Below are positions 11,506 to 21,600 of a DNA stretch of 64,000 bases, one piece after another. The stretch lies in contig NZ_KB849165.1 of the NCBI RefSeq assembly GCF_000367925.1, positions 1 through 64,000 on the forward strand, given 5' to 3'. Origin of the DNA: Acinetobacter bohemicus ANC 3994. GTDB lineage: Bacteria > Pseudomonadota > Gammaproteobacteria > Pseudomonadales > Moraxellaceae. Each line of letters starts with the position of its first letter. Position 1 is the first letter of the stretch. The position numbers and the translations under genes were made by a program. The notes below the pieces were generated by a model. The model saw nothing but the letters and a program-made list of their open reading frames with translations. It was not told the DNA's origin and searched no databases.

Positions 11506-11569
11506 CTTAGATTAGCATTTGAAGTGTAACACCATGTTTTTGCAATAATACCTGACTCGGAATTTTAAA
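11506..11569. repeat. Left copy of a 64-bp inverted repeat bounding the hipBA remnant
   Basis: This stretch is the reverse complement of 12608-12671, with mismatches only at 11527, 11539 and 11562 (61 of 64 match). The identity stops sharply at both ends. It begins 20 bases after the stop codon of the TpsA gene. Confidence 0.9.
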
Positions 11570-11583
11570 TCCGAGTCTTTTTC
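11554..11583 (+). terminator. Rho-independent terminator after the first tps operon
   Basis: A 7-bp stem (GACTCGG pairing with CCGAGTC) around a 10-base AT loop is followed by a run of T. It is about 70 bases past the stop of the exoprotein gene. Its left arm lies inside the left copy of the 64-bp inverted repeat. Confidence 0.75.
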
Positions 11584-11595
11584 TTGGGCTGTGAT

Positions 11596-11795
11596 TCATC
11601 CATTCGTGTTTTCATTCGTTCCTCTCTGCCATGCGCTGTAAGGATCAGCAAAGTAGAATTCTAACTTCCCTTAATTTTATCTTGAAGAATATAACGGTAA
11701 ATTGAATGCATACTGACAGCAAGATATGAAGCAATTTGTTCAGGACTCCATTGTAGAGCAAGATAACTTTTGACCTGTTTCCATACAGCAGGATC
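11596..11795 (-). mobile_element. IS30-family transposase remnant (two fragments)
   Basis: On the minus strand, 11661-11795 encodes a fragment beginning D-P-A-V-W-K-Q-V. It matches the IS30 transposase fragment at 41182-41508 in this window. After a stop and frameshift, 11599-11665 encodes a second fragment with F-Y-F-A-D-P-Y and NENTNG, the typical C-terminal catalytic-region signature of IS30 transposases. The middle of the gene is missing, so this is an internally deleted remnant. The join to hipA at about 11795 falls on a GATCC that both sequences could share. Confidence 0.75.
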
Positions 11796-12323
11796 TCGGT
11801 AAACTAGCGCTTTGGGTCTTGCACCCTGTGGAGAACCACCCATAATCAACAAATGCTGTAAAAATTCGCCACCTTCACCTTTGAGTACCTCTTGAACTTC
11901 TTGTGCCAATTGCAGTAGGGGAATATTTTCTGAAGTTTGCATATCTGCTACACAAGGTTCAAAGGATAAGGCTCCCATTGCATGTGTACTAATATAAGTA
12001 AGACGTTCCAATGGGCCGATTCGAGCAGGATTTAGTCCAGTTTTTCTAAAATATCGATCCATTAACAACATGCCCCAACCATCCGGTAAAGCATCATATA
12101 CTGGACCTGGTAGTCCCATATGGTGAGCAGGAAAGCCTTGTCTTAGTAGAAGACCGTTTAACGGTAAAAGGTAAGAAGATAGCTCAATACCGCTACTAAT
12201 TGCTTTTGAACTATATTCAAACGAAATGATGGGTCGTCTTGTCGTGGCTATTGAGCTGATCAGAGTTCCACACAGCCAAGATTCACCCCAACCATTGTAA
12301 TAAATATTAAGTCTATTGAGCAT
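11661..12323 (-). pseudogene. hipA: Truncated HipA kinase fused to IS30 transposase sequence
   Basis: Residues 1-176 (12323 down to 11796) are the N-terminal part of a HipA-type Ser/Thr kinase, including the G-L-P-G-P-V-Y-D-A-L-P-D-G-W-G segment and the glycine-rich GGSPQGARPKAL nucleotide-binding segment. Residues 177-220 are IS30 transposase. The kinase C-terminal lobe with the catalytic Asp and the Asn and Asp metal ligands is absent, so kinase activity is not expected. The gene overlaps hipB by one base, as in a normal hipBA operon. What remains might still bind HipB, but this is most simply a dead toxin gene. Confidence 0.85.
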
Positions 12324-12595
12324 TAACCTTTCCTTTTAATACGGTGGCGTTTACTTTGACTTTCATAGAGAAGAATGTCATTTACACTGTTGAGCTGTGG
12401 TTGGAATAGCTCCTGAAGTTCGTGTAATCTGCCCAAGACCATTGCAATTCGTACTAAGTTTTCAATAGATACATTTCGACCCGCTTCTAGATTCGAAACT
12501 GTATTCACACCTACTCCTGAACGGGCTGCAACCTCAGCTTGAGACATCTCAAGAAAGAGCCGCTGCTTACGCAATCGCTCACCTAAAAGTGTCAC
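12323..12595 (-). CDS. hipB: HipB-like XRE-family antitoxin and repressor
   Basis: A 90-residue Cro/C1-type helix-turn-helix protein (HTH at about residues 8-62, core S-Q-A-E-V-A-A-R-S-G-V-G-V-N-T-V-S-N-L-E). It starts at a GTG and runs directly into the truncated hipA. HipB proteins neutralise HipA and repress their own operon. A TGCAA...TTGCA dyad at about 12632-12653, inside the right inverted repeat, is a candidate operator. With its toxin truncated this is probably an orphan antitoxin that may still bind DNA. Confidence 0.82.
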   Translation of the reverse strand: MTLLGERLRKQRLFLEMSQAEVAARSGVGVNTVSNLEAGRNVSIENLVRIAMVLGRLHELQELFQPQLNSVNDILLYESQSKRHRIKRKG

Positions 12596-12607
12596 GATTT
12601 CTTTGGG

Positions 12608-12671
12608 TTTAAAAGTCCGAGTCAGGTATTATTGCAAGAACATGGTGTTGCACTTCAAATGCTAATCTAAG
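12608..12671. repeat. Right copy of the 64-bp inverted repeat; likely hipB promoter region
   Basis: Reverse complement of 11506-11569 with three mismatches. It lies immediately upstream of hipB (start at 12595), so it should contain the hipB promoter and operator. If so, the left copy would place the same signals at the far end, firing back through the hipA remnant. That functional reading is inference; the repeat itself is directly visible. Confidence 0.88.
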
Positions 12672-12702
12672 TCGTTCTGACTACAAGAAGATTACTAATC
12701 CA

Positions 12703-13554
12703 TTGTTACTACACTACCGTGTGGAAAACTCTCAATATGGTAATGATGTAGAAGATAGAAAGTTGTACCAATGGAAACATGTTTTTTTTAACCCATATGC
12801 CCAATTAATACTGCAGTATTTGAAAAAGATGAAAGCTACTCAGAAAAAATATCGTCTGCAACAATCAGTTGAAGATTGTATTTTGGAAAGCTTGAGTAAA
12901 ATAGGCCGAAAAAAAAGTTTGGGGGATCTGCAATATCAAATTAAACGCCGTGGATTTCGTACATTTAATGATGTACAAATGGTACTCGAATTTAATCCAA
13001 ACCTCAGCATAGATATATTTTTGAGTAATGTGCTACAGCAAGAGATCAATACAGTAGCCTTAAGGCCATCTGAACTGGGTACGTTTATTTTTAGAACCAC
13101 AGGTTTTAACAGTATCCGAACTTTGGCTGCACGTTTGGCTTATTACCATGCTGCATCCAATGGCCTACTTTCATGTCTACCTTTACAACTCACACTTAGA
13201 GGTAAGTCCACCACTCAAAGCTATCGTCAGCCTGTATATTACGTTGATCTCACTTTACGCGAGGGTGTCAGTTTGAATGATGCCATTGTTCAAGCCAAAC
13301 AGATTGATGAACAGAGTAAGACCTCAGGGTTTTATCAAGAGGCTTTAGATCATGTGGCAAGACAGGGCTTTGCCAATGCACGATTTGAGATTAATGCTGA
13401 GGAGGGCTTGGATGTGATGGATGAGTTTTATACGGATGATGAGTCTGAATCTGAACAAACACAAGCTGTATCAAAATCTAATGTTAAACAAGTGGATGGC
13501 TTTGTTCAGGATATTCAGCAAGGGTTGCAGCAGAGTGTAAGGGTGGTGAATTGA
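12703..13554 (+). CDS. Recombination-directionality-factor-like protein with an aberrant N-terminus
   Basis: A 283-residue protein. From about residue 120 (L-G-T-F-I-F-R-T-T-G-F-N-S-I-R-T-L, then L-R-G-K-S-T-T-Q and Y-V-D-L-T) it resembles the phage and integrative-element family often annotated as recombination directionality factor (Gp3-like) or 'hydrolase or metal-binding protein'. I recognise this from memory of the family, not from a search. The first 110 residues do not look like the usual N-terminus of that family. The gene begins 31 bases after the inverted repeat, so its true 5' end may have been replaced during the hipBA insertion. The C-terminus is acidic and glutamine-rich. Confidence 0.5.
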   Translation: MLLHYRVENSQYGNDVEDRKLYQWKHVFFNPYAQLILQYLKKMKATQKKYRLQQSVEDCILESLSKIGRKKSLGDLQYQIKRRGFRTFNDVQMVLEFNPNLSIDIFLSNVLQQEINTVALRPSELGTFIFRTTGFNSIRTLAARLAYYHAASNGLLSCLPLQLTLRGKSTTQSYRQPVYYVDLTLREGVSLNDAIVQAKQIDEQSKTSGFYQEALDHVARQGFANARFEINAEEGLDVMDEFYTDDESESEQTQAVSKSNVKQVDGFVQDIQQGLQQSVRVVN

Positions 13555-13556
13555 TT

Positions 13557-13582
13557 GAGGGAGAATCTTAGGATTCTCCTCG
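13557..13582 (+). terminator. Possible terminator hairpin
   Basis: A 7-bp stem (GAGAATC pairing with GATTCTC) with a 4-base loop and partly paired flanks sits just after the stop at 13554. The T-rich tract downstream is delayed by about 10 bases, so termination efficiency is uncertain. Confidence 0.4.
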
Positions 13583-13783
13583 TAAAAATTGATATTTTTT
13601 TTGTCTTATTCAGAAAATTCATTGCTTAACGATCCACGGGTTTACGTCTTTATATTTGGTGATGTTTAATATAGTTATTATAAAATATAGGGTTGTGGAT
13701 TTTTTTGTTCGTGGAGTGAAAATTTTTATATGAATACAGGGGGTAGACAGATCTGTATAAAAATCTTTACAAAGCTAAATGTA

Positions 13784-13812
13784 TTGACAATAATGACCGC
13801 AAAATTTATTAC
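13784..13812 (+). promoter_or_regulatory. Sigma-70 promoter of the cdiBAI operon
   Basis: A consensus -35 (TTGACA, 13784-13789) is followed by a 17-base spacer and a -10 like TATTAC (13807-13812). Transcription would begin near 13819, only about six bases before the cdiB ATG at 13825. No Shine-Dalgarno is present there, so the message may be nearly leaderless. Confidence 0.6.
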
Positions 13813-13824
13813 ACATTAAATACA

Positions 13825-15582
13825 ATGCCACGTTTAGAATTTAAAAAAACAAGTTTAGCTTTATGTTGGGGGTTATTGGGCAGCACCATCTACGCAGCAG
13901 ATCCACAGGTACAACCTCAGCCACGTCCAGAATTAGAAGCAGATGCTGTTATCCGCCAACAGCAACGTGATCAAGCCTTGCAAAAGCAATTACAGCCGTT
14001 ACCATCCGTACAAACAGATTTAGAAAAACAACTGCAAACTCAGCCACAGCTTCAGTATTTAAAATCGCATAGTGAAAATGTCTGCTTTGAGCTTAAAAAA
14101 TTTATATTGCAAGGTGATGACGCGAGACAATTTACTTTTGCTATGCGGCCTGTCACTCAGGGAAAATATAATCTGATTGGCCGATGCATCGGTGTTCAAG
14201 GATTAAATCAGGCATTGGATTTAATCCAAAATAAAATGATTAGTTATGGTTATGTCACAACACGGATGTTGCTGCCTCAGCAAAACATTGCTTCAGGTGA
14301 AATTAAGCTACAAGTGATTGCTGGTAAGGTAGACCAAATTAGCTTTGCTGAGGGAACCTCAAAACGTGCACATAAATTTAATGCTTTGCCTGTGAAATCT
14401 GGCGACATTCTAAATATTCGAGATATTGAGCAGGGATTAGAGAATTTTAAGCGTGTGCCGACGGTTGAAGCTGATTTTAAAATTCAGCCTTCAGCACAGC
14501 GAACTGAACCCGGATATAGTGATTTGGAATTGGCATGGCAGCAGTCTAAACCTTACCGTATTCATTTAGGCATTGATGATGCAGGCTCAGATTCTACGGG
14601 TAAATATCAAGGCACAGCGACATTGTCTTTAGATCATTTATTGACTGCCAACGACCTGTTTTACGGTAGCTATAACCATGATCTTGGCGGCGGTGATCAA
14701 GGTGAGCGTGGAACAGATGGTTATTACCTCAGTTACAGCATTCCTTTTCAATACTGGTTGTTCAGCACCAGCTATAGTCAATCTGATTATAACCAAACTG
14801 TTGCGGGTGCGAATCAAAGTTATGAATATAGTGGCAAAAGTAAACTGATCAGTGCAGATCTGTCCCGTATCATTTACCGCGATGCAAAACGAAAAACCAC
14901 GGCCAGTGTCGGTGGTTGGTATCGAGAATCACAAAACTTCATTGAAGATGTTGAAGTTGAAGTACAGCGCCGGAAAACGGGCGGCTGGAAAGCCAGCTTA
15001 GATCATACTGAATATTTAGCGAATGCTACGTTAACGGGGAATGTGACCTATAAACGAGGTACAGGTGCATTCAATGCCATGCGTGCACCAGAAGAAGATT
15101 TCGGTGAGGCTTATACCCATGCCGGAATTTTGCAAGCGAATGCCAGTCTGCAAGTACCATTTAAAGTGGGTCAGCAGTCATTACAATATGTGGCTGAATG
15201 GCGCACTCAACATAGTAAAAAGCCATTAACTCCTCAAGACCGATTCTCCATCGGCAATCGCTATACCGTGCGCGGCTATGACGGTGAACAAACGTTAATT
15301 GCTGATAATGGCTTTTTGGTTCGCAATGAAATCAGCGGATCAGTATTTAAGCTTCCAATGCAATGGTATAGCGGCATTGATTACGGTGAAGTAGGTGGAA
15401 AGACAGCGTATGAGCCGAATCCATTACTGGGCACCAGCTTAATGGGCGCTGTCGCAGGCTTACGCGGACAGGTGTTGAAATCGGTCAGTTACGATGTCTT
15501 TGTGGGCACGCCATTGAAAAAACCAGAACACTTTAAAACAGACAATGTTACGACGGGTTTTAGTTTGAACTGGATGTACTAA
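13825..15582 (+). CDS. cdiB: CdiB outer-membrane transporter for CdiA
   Basis: A 585-residue two-partner secretion pore that should export the neighbouring CdiA. Residues 1-25 are a signal peptide ending before A-D-P. A glutamine-rich linker follows, as is common in CdiB/FhaC linkers. The POTRA region spans about residues 85-235 and a beta-barrel follows. The V-R-G-Y tip motif is near residue 482. It is 68 bases upstream of cdiA. It differs clearly from the TpsB at 798, so the two systems are separate acquisitions, not a recent duplication. The start codon has almost no leader. Confidence 0.92.
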   Translation: MPRLEFKKTSLALCWGLLGSTIYAADPQVQPQPRPELEADAVIRQQQRDQALQKQLQPLPSVQTDLEKQLQTQPQLQYLKSHSENVCFELKKFILQGDDARQFTFAMRPVTQGKYNLIGRCIGVQGLNQALDLIQNKMISYGYVTTRMLLPQQNIASGEIKLQVIAGKVDQISFAEGTSKRAHKFNALPVKSGDILNIRDIEQGLENFKRVPTVEADFKIQPSAQRTEPGYSDLELAWQQSKPYRIHLGIDDAGSDSTGKYQGTATLSLDHLLTANDLFYGSYNHDLGGGDQGERGTDGYYLSYSIPFQYWLFSTSYSQSDYNQTVAGANQSYEYSGKSKLISADLSRIIYRDAKRKTTASVGGWYRESQNFIEDVEVEVQRRKTGGWKASLDHTEYLANATLTGNVTYKRGTGAFNAMRAPEEDFGEAYTHAGILQANASLQVPFKVGQQSLQYVAEWRTQHSKKPLTPQDRFSIGNRYTVRGYDGEQTLIADNGFLVRNEISGSVFKLPMQWYSGIDYGEVGGKTAYEPNPLLGTSLMGAVAGLRGQVLKSVSYDVFVGTPLKKPEHFKTDNVTTGFSLNWMY

Positions 15583-15650
15583 TTCAAAGTATTGGCTGTA
15601 CCGCAGCATGAATAAATTTAAAAGATATAAGAAATTTTAGGTAAGACATT

Positions 15651-18600
15651 ATGAATAAGAATCGTTTTCGCGTTATCTATAGTCAGGCACGTGGTCTATT
15701 TATTGCTGTAGCAGAAATTGTAAAAAGCCGTACCAAAACAACAGGGCAATCAAGTGCAATGTCTGATTTAGATAGTGATCATATTTCTTCAAATGTATTA
15801 AATACCTATAAAAAACTAAACCCAATCCATTTTGCGGTGGTGAGTGTGCTAGGTGCTGTCATTTATACAGTACCACTGAGTAGTATGGCCAATACTCAGA
15901 TTATTGCGGATAAAACTGCACCAAATTCCCAGCAGCCGACTATTCTTAATAGTAGTAATGGTGTCACTCAAGTCAATATTCAAACCCCGAGTGTAGGCGG
16001 TGTTTCACGCAATACCTATACTCAGTTTGATGTTGGTCAAGAAGGTGCGATTCTAAATAACTCGCGCAACAGTGCTCAGACGCAAATTGGTGGCTGGGTG
16101 CAGGGCAATCCATGGCTAGCTAAAGGTGAAGCCAAAGTTATTCTGAATGAGGTGAATAGCAGCAATCCAAGCCAGTTGAAAGGTTATCTAGAAGTTGCAG
16201 GTAAATCTGCACAAGTGGTGATTGCCAATCCTTCAGGTTTAGTCTGTGATGGTTGTGGCGTGATCAATGCGGATCGTTTCACTTTAACTACGGGTCAAGC
16301 GGTAATGAATCAAGGTTATCTTGAATCATTTCGTATACGTGAAGGACAAGTGACCCTTGAAGGCAAGGGCTTAAATGGTAGCCTCACGCCTTATACTGAT
16401 ATTTATGCACGTGCGCTGAAGGTCAACGCTGGGCTTTATGCCAACAGCCTAAATGTGGCTTTAGGGCAGAATGATATTACTGTCAAAGACCAAGCAACGC
16501 CTCAGATCAATACAGCAACTTCAAATTTAAGTACAACGAGCAATACGCCTAACTTCGCCTTAGATGTGGGGCAAATGGGCGGTATGTATGCAGGTAAAAT
16601 ATATTTGGTGGGTACTGAAAATGGTCTGGGCGTGCGTAATGCAGGTTCAATCAATGCAACAGCTGGCCAGCTGACACTGAGTTCGAATGGCGACTTGATG
16701 AATTCAGGCAATATCATTGCCAATAAAGACCAAGTTCAGATTAATGCACAAAATGTAGAAAACTCAGGCAATATTAGCAGTGCAACCTCTCAAGTCACTT
16801 TACAAAGCCAAAACTTAGATAACTTGGGTTTAATTAGCAGTGCAGATGAGCTGCATTTAAAACAATCAGGTCAAACGAAAAATGCTGGAAAAATCAATGC
16901 TGCACGAATAGCACTTGAAGCCAATCAGCTGATCAATACAGGTTCTATTCAGCAAACAGGATCGCAAGCACTGGATTTACAAGCTGCCGATATCAGCAAT
17001 AAAGCAGGTAAAATTGGCGCCATTGAGTTTGCTGGAACTGGAGGTGGCACGGGTGGAACAGGGTCAACAAACCCAAATCAACCGAATGCTGAACCGCCTG
17101 CCAATCAAGCGAAAGATGGTGGAAGTTTAGAGGTGATTGATACTTCTGATTTGCCAGTGAAGACTTTCGAAAAAGGTTTTATTCGTACGACAGAAAGCTT
17201 AAATAATGATGGTGGTAAAATTGAAGCAAATGGCGGTATTGATCTAAAAACGCAGTTGGGTTTGGATAATACTAGCGGTCAATTACATCTTGGAAAGCTA
17301 GACGTTCGCGGTAATCAATTTACTAACCAATTTGGTCAACTCATTGTTGACCAAGCCAATATCCAAACAGACAATATCAATAATGAAAAAGGTTCGATTT
17401 TTGCTCAGCAAAGCATGAATCTGCAAAGCCAAATATTCAATAATAAGCAAGGTAAGGTGCAGGCACTGGATGCTATCCACATTCAAAACACGGGTGAGCT
17501 GAATAATCAGCAGGGTCTTATTGCAGCACAGCAATCCATTGACCTTAAAACAGGGCAGTTAAATAATACTCAAGGTACGCTATATTCTGAAAAAAATAAT
17601 ATAAAGATCCAAGCGCAAGATCACATCAATAATACTTCAGGTATTATTCAGTCGGCAAAAAGCAGCAGTATCCATGCTGCAAGCCTCATTAATCAAAAAG
17701 GCCAGCTGATTGCGGATGGCCTCACTATTCAGCTCAAAGCGCTCGACAACACGCAGGGTCAAATACAGTCCGCTGGGAATTTAAGCATACAGTCGGACAG
17801 CCTGCAAAATCAGCAGGGGCTGTTGATTGCTCAAGATGAGATGGTTTTGTCCAGCCAAACCGCCAGCTTATTGAATCAATCTGGGCAGATCAGTGCTGGT
17901 GCTGATATTCAGATTGATAGCTATGGCTTGAATAATGATGCCGGCTTGATTCAGTCGGGTAAAAATTTAAACATTGACAGTCAGAATCAAAATTTAAGCA
18001 ATCAGCAGTCGGGTACGGCTGGCGGATTGATTGCGCAAAAAGGATTAAGCATTCGGAACGTGAAGCAGCTAAACAGCCAGCAAGGCTTTATTGGCGCTAA
18101 TGAGTCTGTTGAGATATCAGCACAGCAACTGCAGAATCAAAAAGGTCAGATCAGCAGTGCAGAAGATGTGAATGTAGCTGTCTTAGGTGAGATCAACAAT
18201 CAGGAAGGTCAAATCACTGCGCAGGGCAATATCAGTCTGCAAGCCACCACTGTAGACAATACAGCAGTTTCATCAGCAGGTAGTCAAATCATCGCCGGAA
18301 AAGATCTACAGATTGTTGCCAGTCAGTTACTGAACGGCAATACGCTGAGCGCAACTGGTCAAGGAGTCAATGCGGAAAATATCCAGATAGGCGTTCAATC
18401 ACTGAATAACAGTCAAGGCGCAATACGGGTCAGTAGTAGCGCTATTCTGAATGTTGAACAGCAGCTGAATAATGCGCAAGGCTTGATCAGCACGGTGAAT
18501 CAGCTACAGCTTCAATCAAATTCACAGCAGCTGATGATTAATAACAAGCAAGGGCAAATGTTAATCGGTCAGCAATTGCAGATTGATGCAAAACAGCTCA

Positions 18601-21600
18601 GCGGCGATGGACAGGTGATCAGCCTAGGTAATGCGGATATTACTTTGACTGAAACCTATCAGCATAGCAAAGAGGCAATGCTGCAAGCCAATGGCCAGCT
18701 GAATTTAACGCTTCAGCAGGATTTGAACAACTTGGGTAAAATAACTGCGGGAGATGCTCTGAATATTCAGGCCAAGAACATCCGGAATTTAACAGCCGAT
18801 GCATCACTGCAGGCGCAGAAAACCGTATTGAATGCTGGGAACAGTATTTACAATGCGGGCTTGATCAATGGCGGTTTGACCGTTTTAAAAGCAATACAGA
18901 TTGATAATGAAGGCACGGGTCGTATTTACGGCTCGGCGCTGGCGCTGCAAGCTGATACATTGAATAACCGTCCAGACACAGCTGGTACAGCCCCAGTGAT
19001 TGCGGCTCGTGAACGCTTGGATATTGGTGTCAATAGCTTAAATAATTTAGCCAATCCGACTGATTATGACAGTCAGGCCTTGATCTTCAGTGCTGGAGAT
19101 TTTTATTTGGGCGGCGCTTTAGATCAGAATAATCAAGCGACTGGAACTGCGCAAACGGTGAGTAATGCCGGCGCACGAATTGAAGCGCTGGGAGATTTGT
19201 ATTTCTCCGCACGGCAAGTCAATAACAGCAATGCCAATTTTGATGCTGGTCTGGTTCTTGTATCCACGAATAAAGGTCAAGTTAAAGAGTTTAAGGGGGG
19301 GTGGAAAACTTTTGACGGTCTGTATTTTGGTGGAAATCCATCTGAAGACTGGACAGTTTACCGCTATGATATTGAATATTCTGAGACTCAGGTTAAAACA
19401 TCTGCGCCGGGGCTGATTCAGGCGGGAGGCAGTCTGAAGTTTGACAATGCGGATAGCATTGTGAACGATAAGAGCCAGATCCTTGCCGGACACCAGCTTA
19501 AGGTGAATGGCATCAGTGCGGATCAAAATGCTGTTCTGAATAATATTGGTGTTGATGGACTCACCAAAGTGCTGTATACCGGAACGCAAGAACTGCATTA
19601 TTTAGATGGTGGAGACCATGATCATGAAATTGATTATTATGTCTGGAGGCAGGAAAGCTTAGGCAGCGAACCGTTGGCAGTCAGCATTGCGAAGCCATTT
19701 CAGAATATAGCGCCATCAAGCGCAGGCATTGATCAGGTACAAGCAGATGCGCTGGATATTCAAATTGATCGAGCTGACAATAGTGCTGGAGCATCAAAAG
19801 ACCAGATTGATTTAGGTTCAGCTACAGGTACAGACACAGAAATTCGGGCGGTGGACAACAGTCAGTTTAAAGTACCCAATAGCGCACTGTATAAGGTCAA
19901 TAAAGACAGCAATGCCCAATATCTTATTGAAACCGATCCAGCCTTTGCCAATTATAAAAACTGGCTGTCTTCTGACTACATGTTAAATGCACTTGGTCTT
20001 GATCCAAGCATGCAACAAAAACGCTTAGGTGATGGCTATTACGAACAGCGCATGGTACAGGATCAGATTGCTCTACTCACGGGACATCGTTTCTTAGAAG
20101 GGTACGGTTCGGATGAAGAACAATTCAAAGCTTTAATGAACAATAGTTTGTCCTTTGCCAAACTGTATGGTTTACGTCCCGGAATTGCATTAACCGCAGC
20201 GCAGATTGCACAGTTGACCAGTGACATTGTTTGGCTGGAAGAAAAAGAAGTGACCTTGCCGAATGGCAGCAACCAAAAAGCCTTGGTGCCACAAGTGTAT
20301 GTCAAAGCACGGGTGGGGGATTTAAAAGGTGATGGCACATTAATTTCTGCTGAAACTGTAAAGATAAATATGCAGGGGGATGTTCTAAACTCAGCAATCA
20401 TTGCAGGACGAAATGCTGTAGTTTTAAATGCAGATAACGTCAATCAGTTGAATGGTCGAATTCAAGCCAATGATATTACTGTTAAAATCGTAAAAGACTT
20501 AAATATTGAAGGCGGTCAAATCGTTGCGGATCATGCAATGCAGCTCGATGTTGGTCGCGACTTTAAATTGAACACCACCACGTTGAGTTCAGAACATCAG
20601 ATTGGTGACAGTTATTTCAAGCAAACGGGTATAGACCGTGTCGCAGGTTTATATATCAATAGTCCACTGAAGACCCAAAGTACTGATACAGAAAATTTAA
20701 AAACCACCATCAGTATTCGTGTCGGTGGTAATACCCAAATGAAAGGCGCTGAAATTGCCAATAGCAATGGTTCAACAGTAATTCAGACGGCTGGGGATGT
20801 TGATGTGGGGGCTGTGAGTATTGGTCGAACCACACATATTCAGTCAGATGCAAACAATTACAACCATAGTAGTTATCGAACAGATGTTGGTAGCAAAATT
20901 GCAGGACAGGGAGATGTTTATCTCACCGGTCAGAATATTCAGATCACAGGTTCTGAAATATCCAGTGTTTCAGGCACTGCCGCAATTTCAGCACAACAGG
21001 ATTTAAAGATAACAGAAGGCCGAAGTGAACAAACAGTTGAAGCGAGAAATATAGAAACCGGTGGCAGCGCCTTCAGCAAAAAAACATCAGATTCGTATTA
21101 TAAAACTCAGCGTAATGAGGCAGTTGCTAGCACCATTGAAGGCAATAAAGTTATTCTGGACGGCAATAATGTCAGCATTCGTGGCAGCAATCTGATTTCA
21201 GATGATTTAACTCAGATTCAGGCAAAAGAAAATATTTCGATTACGGCTGCTGAAAACCAGTATGTAAAGGTATCGGAAAGTACGGTTAAAAAATCTGGAT
21301 TTACAGCTAGCGCATCGGATGGGGTCGCAAGTGTCGGCTATGGGAAATCTAATGTGCACAGCAAAGATGACACACAATCCACCGATTTGACGCAAAGTGT
21401 GGTATCCAGCCTGTCTGGTAATGTCAATATTGTGGCAGGGAAAGATTTAACAGCAGAAGCTGCTATTTTAGCTGCAGGAAAAGACATTAATCTGATTGGC
21501 AAAAATGTTAATTTAGCAGCAGCAGATATTTACCAAGACCAAAACTCTAAATTTGAAAGTAAAACTTCTGGAGTATCCGTTGGTATTACCTATAGTTCTG

